A stretch of DNA of 5,217 nucleotides. Source: an uncultured Micrococcales bacterium. Lineage in GTDB: Bacteria > Actinomycetota > Actinomycetes > Actinomycetales > Microbacteriaceae. The stretch spans positions 1 to 5,217 of the forward strand of contig CAITNA010000142.1 in the NCBI GenBank assembly GCA_903893675.1, read 5' to 3'. Both the position numbers and the translations under genes were made by a program. Within the stretch, counting starts at the first letter, position 1. Every line of letters starts with the position of its first letter. Positions 1 through 5,217 of the stretch are shown one piece after another. The notes beneath the pieces are model-generated. The model ran no database searches and was not told the DNA's origin. It saw nothing but the letters and a program-made list of their open reading frames with translations.

Positions 1-2
1 AG

Positions 3-1034
3 CCAGGTGTCGGCAAGTCGACGCTGCTTCTCGAGGTCGCGGCTCGCACTGCTGACTCCGGCGTTCGCGTGCTCTATGTCAGTGGCGAAGAATCTGTTGG
101 GCAGATTCGTTTGCGCGCAGAGCGCACCGGCGCACTCAATGAAAATCTTTATCTCGCTAGCGAAACTGATCTTGCCAACCTGCTCGGGCAGGTCGATGCA
201 GTGCAGCCAGGTTTGCTCATTGTCGACTCTGTGCAGACAATCGCACACGCAGAACTCGATGGTGCTGCCGGTTTGCCTTCGCAAGTGCGCGAGGTCGCGA
301 GCAATTTGATTCGCGTTGCTAAGGGGCAGAACATCCCGGTGATTTTGGTTGGTCACGTCACCAAAGATGGCAACATCGCGGGCCCCCGTGCGCTCGAACA
401 CCTGGTCGATGTGGTCTGTCACTTCGAGGGCGATCGTCAAACTTCGCTGCGTTTCGTGCGTTCGCAGAAGAACCGCTTTGGCCCAACCGACGAGGTTGGT
501 TGCTTCGAGATGACCGGCGACGGCATTCGCGAAGTGCCAGACCCGAGCGGGCTGTTCCTTTCGCGCGCCGAGATTCCAGTCTCTGGCACCTGCGTCACCG
601 TCTCGATGGAGGGCAAGCGAGCCCTGATCGCCGAGGTTCAGGCACTTGTGGTCAAGAGCTCTTCGCCCCAGCCGCGCCGAGTTACCAACGGAGTCGATTC
701 GTCTCGCGTTGCCATGATTTTGGCGGTTCTCGAGCGTCGCGCTGGCCTTCGCCTGAGCGAGGTCGATGTCTATGTTTCAACTGTCGGCGGGGTCAAAATC
801 ATCGAGCCCGCCGCCGATCTGGCCATTGCAATCGCTATCGCCTCGGCAATCAACGACAAGCCGGTTTCACACAATCTGGCTGCCTTTGGTGAGATCTCAC
901 TCGCCGGCGAGATTCGCCCGGTCAGCAACAACAAGCAGCGCAAGAGCGAAGCAGAACGTCTCGGGTTCGTGCGCAGTGTCGACAATTCTGTCGGCGGCCT
1001 GAAGCAAGCTCTCGCGCTAGCGCTCAACTGGTAG
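3..1034 (+). CDS. radA: DNA repair/recombination protein RadA (Sms), 5'-truncated by window edge
   Basis: RadA is a RecA-like, ATP-driven motor that promotes branch migration of recombination intermediates. The first codons in frame give PGVGKST, the end of the Walker A loop, so the N-terminal C4 zinc finger and the start of the ATPase lie outside the window. About 343 residues are visible, against roughly 455-460 for full-length family members. The Walker B strand LLIVDS is near fragment residues 71-76. The RadA-specific KNRFG motif is at about 156-160. The Lon-protease-like C-terminal domain runs from about 207 to the end and includes the conserved VGGVKIIEPAADLA and FGEISLAGEIRPV segments. 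In this family that domain is a DNA-binding scaffold, not a protease. The gene ends with TAG and faces the - strand gene at 1083-1718. The reading frame is intact and I see nothing unusual in the visible part. Confidence 0.97.
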   Translation, partial: PGVGKSTLLLEVAARTADSGVRVLYVSGEESVGQIRLRAERTGALNENLYLASETDLANLLGQVDAVQPGLLIVDSVQTIAHAELDGAAGLPSQVREVASNLIRVAKGQNIPVILVGHVTKDGNIAGPRALEHLVDVVCHFEGDRQTSLRFVRSQKNRFGPTDEVGCFEMTGDGIREVPDPSGLFLSRAEIPVSGTCVTVSMEGKRALIAEVQALVVKSSSPQPRRVTNGVDSSRVAMILAVLERRAGLRLSEVDVYVSTVGGVKIIEPAADLAIAIAIASAINDKPVSHNLAAFGEISLAGEIRPVSNNKQRKSEAERLGFVRSVDNSVGGLKQALALALNW

Positions 1035-1043
1035 TCGCTCTAG

Positions 1044-1070
1044 CAGCAGCAGTGAGTTCGTCGGCTGCTG
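1044..1070. terminator. Stem-loop in the convergent gap between radA and the membrane-protein gene (weak, possibly bidirectional terminator)
   Basis: CAGCAGC (1044-1050) and GCTGCTG (1064-1070) form a perfect 7-bp inverted repeat around a 13-base loop. It lies 10 bases past the radA stop and 12 bases past the stop of the opposing gene. This is where a shared terminator would be expected. Neither strand has a run of T after the stem: the + side continues AAGAAAAGTC and the - side continues with mixed sequence. It is therefore not a classical intrinsic terminator. Low GC/U signal and the long loop keep confidence modest. Confidence 0.35.
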
Positions 1071-1082
1071 AAGAAAAGTCAC

Positions 1083-1718
1083 TTAGTTCAACATGAACTG
1101 AACATCACTCGAGGTGATGCCGTTCACGGTTGCGGTCAAGTGATACGAAGCGCCCTTCGTAGGCACTGCCTTTTGTCCGGTTGAACATCCGGTCGATGAG
1201 GAGAAGACTTTCATCCACGATGATGGTTGCGAAGAAACGGTCGCGCCTGGTTGCAAGATGATTGGGCTCGAAGCATCCTGAGTGCGGTCACACTGGTGTG
1301 AATCCCAGATCACGGTCGAACCACTGGTGATCTTGTAGAACGAAACTGCGGTTCCGGCATCGAAGGTGCACGGGGTCGAACTGTTGTTGGTCAACTGGAA
1401 CCACAGGTATGGACTGTCAGTTGCCTTGAAAGAGTTTCCGCTCTGCTGACTCTGGTTTCCGATGCCCGCGATTACGGTTACTGCGCCAGCAGGGCAAACC
1501 GCGTTCGGGTTAGCGCTTGCCGAAACTGAAGACGACGGAGCTGCCGATGCCGAGTCGTGGTGGAAGATGCCGTTGATGAAGCCTGCAATAGTCGCGAAGA
1601 TCCACCAGACCAGCGCCAACACGAGAAGCAATCCGACACCGACGATGATGCGACGACGGCGATAGACCTCTGGAGTTAGTTGCTGTGGGCGGCGGCGATT
1701 ATTGCGTGGGTTCGACAT
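1083..1718 (-). CDS. Membrane-anchored extracytoplasmic protein of unknown function, four cysteines
   Basis: I cannot assign a function. The 211-residue product has a basic cytoplasmic N-terminus (RRRPQQ, then RRRR at 20-23). One strongly hydrophobic segment follows at about 24-46, then a Ser/Ala/Pro linker at about 55-72. The C-terminal domain (about 73-211) is rich in Thr, Ser, Val and Gly and looks like a beta-sandwich. The positive-inside rule places that domain outside the membrane. It has exactly four cysteines (75, 117, 143, 178), enough for two disulfides, and none in the cytoplasmic or membrane part. The ATG at 1718 is the only start before the membrane segment, because an in-frame TAG lies 9 bases upstream. 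No clear Shine-Dalgarno sequence is visible; the upstream sequence GCCTGAATGC is preceded by a palindrome. It follows argA after 25 bases on the same strand, so cotranscription is likely. The pattern resembles uncharacterised exported proteins of Microbacteriaceae, from memory only. Confidence 0.85.
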   Translation of the reverse strand: MSNPRNNRRRPQQLTPEVYRRRRIIVGVGLLLVLALVWWIFATIAGFINGIFHHDSASAAPSSSVSASANPNAVCPAGAVTVIAGIGNQSQQSGNSFKATDSPYLWFQLTNNSSTPCTFDAGTAVSFYKITSGSTVIWDSHQCDRTQDASSPIILQPGATVSSQPSSWMKVFSSSTGCSTGQKAVPTKGASYHLTATVNGITSSDVQFMLN

Positions 1719-1728
1719 GCATTCAGGC

Positions 1729-1746
1729 TAACCAGCGCGCTGGTTA
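1729..1746. repeat. 18-bp perfect palindrome across the argA stop codon
   Basis: TAACCAGCGCGCTGGTTA is identical to its reverse complement. On the - strand its first three bases are the argA TAA stop, and it ends 10 bases before the ATG of the next gene. As RNA it could fold into a 7-bp stem with a CGCG loop. No T run follows, so simple termination is unlikely. It could be an mRNA-processing or translational-coupling hairpin, or a site for a dimeric DNA-binding protein. The role is unknown. Confidence 0.6.
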
Positions 1747-2250
1747 AAGCAGGCGAAGCATGCGGGTGTTGCCGAGCGTGTTCTGCTTTACGCGAGCCAG
1801 GTCGAGAAACTCTGCAACACCGTCGTCGGTCGAGCGAGCAAGCTCTGCGAAGGTGGCCTCGTCAACCGGAACATCGCTGATCTCGACAAAGCCGTACTTG
1901 CCGAAGAAAGCCGTCTCAAAGGTGAGACAGAAAACCCGCTTGATGCCAAGCTGCCCGGCCAGGTCGATCAGGGCCTCGAGAATCAGGTGGCCGAGCCCCT
2001 GCCCGCGCATTGATGAATCGACCACGATTGAGCGCACCTCGGCCAGGTCGCTCCACATCACGTGCAGGGCTCCGGCGGCCACGACTCGGTCGTTTTCGTC
2101 AACAACTACGCGGAACTCAGGGAGTTTCTCGTAGAGGGCGACCAGGTCGTGGTGCAGCAGAACTTTGCCTTCATCCGGCTCGCGAAGAGCCTGGATGGCA
2201 GGCACGTCGGCGGTGCGAGCCGCACGAACGTGGAACTGGCTTGAAGGCAT
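1744..2250 (-). CDS. argA: Amino-acid N-acetyltransferase (N-acetylglutamate synthase), short GNAT type
   Basis: The predicted role is acetyl-CoA-dependent N-acetylation of glutamate, the first step of arginine synthesis, in the cytoplasm. The 168-residue protein is a single GNAT domain. It has the core beta-4 strand AEVRSIVVD at about 70-78 and the acetyl-CoA pyrophosphate loop RGQGLG at about 82-87. The downstream signature FETAFFGKYGF and the C-terminal block GVAEFLDLARVKQNTLGNTRML closely match, from memory, the stand-alone synthase of M. tuberculosis (Rv2747). It lacks the amino-acid-kinase domain of E. coli ArgA, which is normal for this short class. The ATG at 2250 lies two bases after the clpC TAG, and no Shine-Dalgarno sequence is visible, so translation probably depends on ribosomes finishing clpC. 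The family call is strong. Substrate specificity is inferred from the resemblance, and another amino-acid acetyltransferase is the main alternative. Confidence 0.88.
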   Translation of the reverse strand: MPSSQFHVRAARTADVPAIQALREPDEGKVLLHHDLVALYEKLPEFRVVVDENDRVVAAGALHVMWSDLAEVRSIVVDSSMRGQGLGHLILEALIDLAGQLGIKRVFCLTFETAFFGKYGFVEISDVPVDEATFAELARSTDDGVAEFLDLARVKQNTLGNTRMLRLL

Positions 2251-2252
2251 TG

Positions 2253-4709
2253 CTAAATGCTAGCGGCACCCTCGCGCGCAAGGCTAGTGAAAACGAACTC
2301 GCCATTCTCGAAGTCGATGTCAACGTGCTCAGTGTTGTTGAGCTCGCCGTGCAGAATCTTCTCGCTGAGGCGGTCTTCGATTTCGCGCTGAACTGCTCGA
2401 CGCAGTGGTCGTGCACCCAGTGCTGGGTCGAAGCCGATCTCGATGAGTCGGTCCTTTGCAGCTTGAGTTAGCTTCAGGCTCATGTTGCGGTCTTCGAGTC
2501 GAGTTGCCAGCTTCTTGATGAACAGGTCGACAATCTGAACCAGCTCTTCCTTGTTGAGCTGAGGGAACACGATGGTCTCGTCGACACGGTTCAAGAACTC
2601 TGGCTTGAAGTGCTTCTTCAACTCTTCGTTGACCTTGCCCTTCATGCGGTCGTAGTCCTGTAGGCCGTCGCCCTCGGCAGCAAAGCCCATGACACCGCGT
2701 GCGATGTCGCGAGTTCCGAGGTTGGTGGTCATGATGATGATGGTGTTCTTGAAGTCGACAACGCGACCCTGGCCATCGGTCAAGCGGCCTTCTTCGAGAA
2801 TCTGCAACAACGAGTTGAAGATGTCTGGGTGAGCCTTTTCGATCTCGTCGAACAGCACGACGCTGAACGGCTTGCGGCGAACCTTCTCGGTTAGCTGGCC
2901 ACCTTCTTCGAAGCCGACGAAGCCCGGAGGAGCACCGAACAAACGCGAGACTGTGTGCTTCTCGCTGTATTCAGACATGTCGAGCGAGATGAGCGCGCCT
3001 TCGTCGTCGAACAGGAATTGAGCGAGAGCCTTGGCGAGCTCGGTCTTTCCGACACCGGTTGGGCCGGCGAAGATGAACGAACCGGATGGACGGTTTGGAT
3101 CCTTGAGGCCAGCACGCTGACGACGGATCGACTTCGAGATCGCGCGAATGGCATCCTCTTGGCCGATGACTCGCTTGTGCAGCTCGTCTTCCATGTAAAT
3201 CAGCTTCGCGCTCTCCTCTTCGGTGAGCTTGAATACTGGGATGCCCGTGGCCTGAGCCAATACTTCGGCGATGAGACCCTCGTCGACGGTGCCGCCTGCT
3301 GCGACGTTGCCCGAGCGGAACTGCTTCTCGAGGCGAACACGCTCGGCGTTCATGCGCTTCTCTTCGTCGCGCTTGCTGGCGGCCAGTTCGAAGTCCTGGT
3401 CGTCGATGGCCTTCTCTTTAGCCTTGCGGATCTCGGCAATCTGGTCTTCGAGTTCGCGCAGCTCAGGTGGCGAAGACAGGATCGACAAGCGCAGGCGAGC
3501 ACCAGCCTCGTCGATCAGGTCGATGGCCTTGTCTGGCAGGTAGCGGTCGGTGACGTAGCGGTCTGACAGGTTTGCAGCGGCAACCAGGGCGCCATCGGTG
3601 ATCGAGACCTTGTGGTGTGCCTCGTAGCGGTCGCGCAGACCCTTCAAGATGTTGATGGTGTGTGGCAACGAAGGCTCGTTGACCATTACCTGCTGGAAGC
3701 GGCGGGCGAGCGCGGCGTCCTTTTCGAAATATTTGCGGTACTCATCCAAGGTGGTTGCACCGATGGTCTGGAGTTCGCCGCGAGCAAGCATCGGCTTCAA
3801 GATAGATGCTGCGTCAATCGCGCCCTCTGCTGCACCCGCACCAACCAGCGAGTGAATCTCATCGATGAAGGTGATGATGTCGCCGCGCTGCTTGATTTCT
3901 TTGGTGACCTTCTTGAGGCGCTCTTCGAAGTCTCCGCGGTAACGCGAACCGGCAATGAGTGCACCCATGTCGAGTGTGTAGAGCTGCTTGCCCTTCAAAG
4001 TTTCTGGAACATCGCCGTTGACGATTGCCTGTGCGAGGCCTTCGACAACAGCGGTCTTTCCGACACCTGGCTCACCGATGAGCACTGGGTTGTTCTTGGT
4101 GCGACGCGAAAGAATTTGCATGACGCGTTCGATCTCGCGTTCACGACCGATAACCGGGTCGAGCTTTCCGTCAGCGGCAGCCTGAGTCAGGTTGCGACCG
4201 AACTGGTCGAGAATCTGCGAACCCTTTTGCTTCTCGTGAGTTTCGCCACCAACGTTGACGGTCTCTTTGCTGTCGTTGCCCGAGAGTTGCTGAATTACTT
4301 GCTGACGAACCTTGTTGGTGTCTGCGCCGAGCTTGGTGAGAACCTGAGCTGCAACACCTTCACCCTCGCGAATCAAACCGAGAAGCAGGTGCTCGGTGCC
4401 GATGTATGAGTGGCCGAGCTGCAGTGCTTCGCGAAGCGAAAGCTCGAGAACCTTCTTTGCTCGCGGAGTGAATGGAATGTGGCCGGTCGGTGCTTGCTGG
4501 CCCTGGCCGATGATCTCTTGCACCTGCTCGCGAACCTGCTCGAGGCTAATGCCGAGCGCTTCGAGCGACTTGGCGGCAACGCCCTCACCCTCGTGAATCA
4601 GTCCGAGCAAGATGTGCTCGGTGCCGATGTAGTTGTGATTCAGCAGCTTCGCCTCTTCTTGGGCGAGCACGACGACTCGACGGGCCTTGTCGGTGAATTT
4701 TTCAAACAT
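2253..4709 (-). CDS. clpC: ATP-dependent Clp protease ATP-binding subunit ClpC (AAA+ unfoldase)
   Basis: ClpC unfolds proteins and feeds them to the ClpP peptidase. The 818-residue product is complete. The N-domain has two repeats (about 1-143), each with a GTEH(I/L)LLGLI block; E31 and E106 match the glutamates that bind phosphoarginine in B. subtilis ClpC. The D1 AAA+ module has Walker A GEPGVGKT (212-219), Walker B FIDE (281-284) and sensor TIGATT (315-320). A coiled-coil middle domain with a UVR-like segment spans about 414-468. The D2 module has Walker A GPTGVGKT (549-556), Walker B LFDE (619-622), sensor MTTN (660-663) and sensor 2 GARPLRR (765-771). MGF (674-676) is in the position of the ClpP-docking loop. 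The ATG at 4709 is chosen because AAGGAG (4715-4720) precedes it by five bases and the protein then starts MFEKFTDKAR, as in the family. An in-frame ATG at 4766 would add 19 unconserved residues. The C-terminal tail is shorter than in mycobacterial ClpC1. Confidence 0.98.
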   Translation of the reverse strand: MFEKFTDKARRVVVLAQEEAKLLNHNYIGTEHILLGLIHEGEGVAAKSLEALGISLEQVREQVQEIIGQGQQAPTGHIPFTPRAKKVLELSLREALQLGHSYIGTEHLLLGLIREGEGVAAQVLTKLGADTNKVRQQVIQQLSGNDSKETVNVGGETHEKQKGSQILDQFGRNLTQAAADGKLDPVIGREREIERVMQILSRRTKNNPVLIGEPGVGKTAVVEGLAQAIVNGDVPETLKGKQLYTLDMGALIAGSRYRGDFEERLKKVTKEIKQRGDIITFIDEIHSLVGAGAAEGAIDAASILKPMLARGELQTIGATTLDEYRKYFEKDAALARRFQQVMVNEPSLPHTINILKGLRDRYEAHHKVSITDGALVAAANLSDRYVTDRYLPDKAIDLIDEAGARLRLSILSSPPELRELEDQIAEIRKAKEKAIDDQDFELAASKRDEEKRMNAERVRLEKQFRSGNVAAGGTVDEGLIAEVLAQATGIPVFKLTEEESAKLIYMEDELHKRVIGQEDAIRAISKSIRRQRAGLKDPNRPSGSFIFAGPTGVGKTELAKALAQFLFDDEGALISLDMSEYSEKHTVSRLFGAPPGFVGFEEGGQLTEKVRRKPFSVVLFDEIEKAHPDIFNSLLQILEEGRLTDGQGRVVDFKNTIIIMTTNLGTRDIARGVMGFAAEGDGLQDYDRMKGKVNEELKKHFKPEFLNRVDETIVFPQLNKEELVQIVDLFIKKLATRLEDRNMSLKLTQAAKDRLIEIGFDPALGARPLRRAVQREIEDRLSEKILHGELNNTEHVDIDFENGEFVFTSLAREGAASI

Positions 4710-4714
4710 CTTTA

Positions 4715-4720
4715 CTCCTT
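4715..4720 (-). promoter_or_regulatory. Shine-Dalgarno sequence that sets the clpC start
   Basis: Read on the - strand this is AAGGAG, followed by TAAAG and the ATG at 4709. It is the only strong ribosome-binding site in the window. It selects the downstream ATG over the in-frame ATG at 4766, which has no comparable purine block before it. Confidence 0.85.
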
Positions 4721-4723
4721 GGA

Positions 4724-4741
4724 TGCACCTGCTGATGTGCA
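4724..4741 (-). repeat. Short inverted repeat in the clpC leader, next to the Shine-Dalgarno sequence
   Basis: TGCAC (4724-4728) and GTGCA (4737-4741) can pair across an 8-base loop, a few bases upstream of the AAGGAG on the clpC transcript. The stem is only 5 bp, so it may be chance. If real it could affect ribosome access to clpC. Confidence 0.25.
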
Positions 4742-4784
4742 CGTATAAAGATGGTAGGTCGAACATCCCCCACTAAATAGGGCT

Positions 4785-4800
4785 GTTCGCTGTTGGCAAA
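4785..4800. promoter_or_regulatory. ClgR-like operator upstream of clpC
   Basis: The + strand reads GTTCGC, five bases (TGTTG), then GCAAA. This resembles the GTTCGC-N5-GCG type of site bound by ClgR, the activator of clp genes in Streptomyces, Corynebacterium and Mycobacterium. The right half has one mismatch (GCA instead of GCG), and the central bases fit imperfectly. Its centre lies about 84 bases upstream of the clpC ATG and just upstream of the TATTTA candidate -10. That is a sensible position for an activator. Whether this organism encodes ClgR cannot be seen here. Confidence 0.4.
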
Positions 4801-4803
4801 GCG

Positions 4804-5052
4804 CTACTTTGCTGGTTTTTTGGCTGGCGCCTTTGGCTTGGCTGGCGCTTTAGGGGCCGCAGCCTTGACCGGCTTGCCCTCATCCTTGGCGGCCAGCTCG
4901 GCGCGCATCTCGGCCTCGATCTTGGCGTAGGCATCGCGCTCGTTGCGGTCGGCGCGAACGATTGAGCGGAACAGCAGCCAGACCAGAACACCCATGCCCA
5001 TCACCGGGATGGACGTCCAGAAGGCGTCGCTGAGCCACTGGCCGACGGTCAT
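4804..5052 (-). CDS. Small single-pass membrane protein with Lys/Ala/Pro-rich tail, function unknown
   Basis: I do not recognise a characterised function. The 82-residue product has one hydrophobic segment at about 11-28, followed by a charged, probably helical stretch (about 29-58, starting RSIVRADRNERDAYAKIEAE). The basic tail at 60-82 is composed of eight Lys, eight Ala, six Pro and one Val. The arginines just after the membrane segment predict that the C-terminal part lies in the cytoplasm. The ATG at 5052 shares its A with the lysS TAA stop (TAATG), and a weak GGTGAAG purine block lies just upstream inside lysS, so the two genes are very probably translationally coupled. Similar small membrane proteins beside lysS occur in related actinobacteria, from memory only. 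The tail resembles the low-complexity basic tails of histone H1 and actinobacterial HU, so nucleic-acid contact is conceivable but unproven. Confidence 0.85.
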   Translation of the reverse strand: MTVGQWLSDAFWTSIPVMGMGVLVWLLFRSIVRADRNERDAYAKIEAEMRAELAAKDEGKPVKAAAPKAPAKPKAPAKKPAK

Positions 5053-5217
5053 TACTTCACCAGCGGGAACATGATGGTCTCGCGAATGCCAAGACCCGTA
5101 AGGCTCATTAGCAGGCGGTCGATGCCCATGCCCATGCCGCCCGAAGGTGGCATGCCGAACTCGAGCGCCTTCAAGAACTCCTCGTCGAGCTTCATCGCCT
5201 CAGGGTCGCCAGCGGCG
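5052..5217 (-). CDS. lysS: Lysyl-tRNA synthetase, class II, C-terminal fragment (start beyond window)
   Basis: Lysyl-tRNA synthetase charges tRNA(Lys) with lysine in the cytoplasm. Only the last 54 residues are inside the window. They include FGMPPSGGMGMGIDRLLM, which carries class II motif 3 (GxGxGxDR, with the ATP-binding arginine), followed by the typical LysS ending TGLGIRETIMFPLVK and a TAA stop. The preceding DEEFLKALE is also characteristic of LysS. The alternative, aspartyl- or asparaginyl-tRNA synthetase, shares motif 3 but not this C-terminal ending. The stop overlaps the start of the next gene by one base. The visible part is intact. Confidence 0.96.
   Translation of the reverse strand, partial: AAGDPEAMKLDEEFLKALEFGMPPSGGMGMGIDRLLMSLTGLGIRETIMFPLVK

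Larger units (their letters stand above)
4710..4803 (-). promoter_or_regulatory. Intergenic region with the probable clpC promoter
   Basis: This 94-base gap is the largest in the window. It separates clpC from the upstream small gene, whereas neighbouring junctions are 25 bases or less. It is more AT-rich than the coding sequence around it. Candidate -10 elements on the - strand are TATTTA (4774-4779), just downstream of the ClgR-like site, and TACCAT further on. Neither has a good TTGACA-like -35 at proper spacing, so the exact start point cannot be called. No terminator-like hairpin with a T run follows the upstream gene, so read-through from lysS is also possible. Confidence 0.45.

Noticed and set aside
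500..892. Open frame of 130 codons on the + strand inside radA
   Set aside because: It is out of frame with clear RadA motifs and is Arg/Ser-rich in the way typical of shadow frames in GC-rich genes.
3..1034. RadA as an active Lon-type protease
   Set aside because: The C-terminal domain is Lon-like, but the RadA family lacks a working Ser-Lys protease site. The KNRFG motif identifies RadA.
1491..1499. Cys75 of the membrane protein as a lipoprotein attachment site
   Set aside because: The residues before it (NPNAV) do not form a lipobox. The cysteine is about 30 residues past the hydrophobic segment, so a membrane anchor fits better than a lipoprotein signal.
3612..4409. Long open frame of 265 codons on the + strand
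   Set aside because: It lies wholly antisense to the ClpC D1 and N-domain coding region. Its protein has no recognisable domain and is explained by the codon bias of clpC. The same applies to the 203-codon + strand frame at 2955-3566.
4710..4803. CIRCE or HAIR (HspR) heat-shock operator upstream of clpC
   Set aside because: Neither the TTAGCACTC-N9-GAGTGCTAA pattern nor CTTGAGT-N7-ACTCAAG is present in the gap. Only a ClgR-like site can be argued.
1..5217. tRNA/rRNA genes, CRISPR arrays, insertion sequences, phage or defence genes
   Set aside because: Coding sequence covers nearly the whole window with housekeeping genes of uniform composition. No direct-repeat array, cloverleaf or terminal inverted repeat was seen, and no gap exceeds about 94 bases.

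Overview
The window is an ordinary chromosomal housekeeping segment from a high-GC Gram-positive bacterium, most likely an actinobacterium of the Microbacteriaceae or a close relative. The evidence is a short ArgA-type N-acetylglutamate synthase resembling mycobacterial Rv2747, an actinobacterial-style ClpC next to lysS, moderate-to-high GC, and a family of small membrane proteins that I recognise only loosely. I assign the order with fair confidence and the family with less. There is no mobile element, CRISPR array, RNA gene or foreign-looking segment.

Layout. On the + strand, the window opens inside radA (3-1034), which has lost its N-terminal zinc finger and the start of Walker A. Everything else is on the - strand and is read from right to left. 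The 3' end of lysS (5052-5217) shares one base with a small membrane protein that has a Lys/Ala/Pro tail (4804-5052). A 94-base gap follows, holding the likely clpC promoter/operator region. Then come clpC (2253-4709), argA (1744-2250, only two bases after the clpC stop) and a membrane-anchored extracytoplasmic protein with four cysteines (1083-1718). radA and this last gene converge on a 48-base gap that contains a stem-loop.

How the genes relate. ClpC (protein unfolding for ClpP), RadA (branch migration in recombination) and LysS (lysyl-tRNA synthesis) are core functions. ArgA makes the first intermediate of arginine synthesis. It looks translationally coupled to clpC, which probably reflects operon economy rather than shared function. 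The most notable points are by comparison with other genomes. The lysS-lsr2-clpC order known from Mycobacterium tuberculosis is present without lsr2, and a membrane protein with a histone-like basic tail sits in its place. disA, which follows radA in M. tuberculosis and Bacillus subtilis, is not there. Two local DNA signals also stand out: an 18-bp perfect palindrome over the argA stop, and a ClgR-like site upstream of clpC. I found no convincing previously undescribed multi-gene system.
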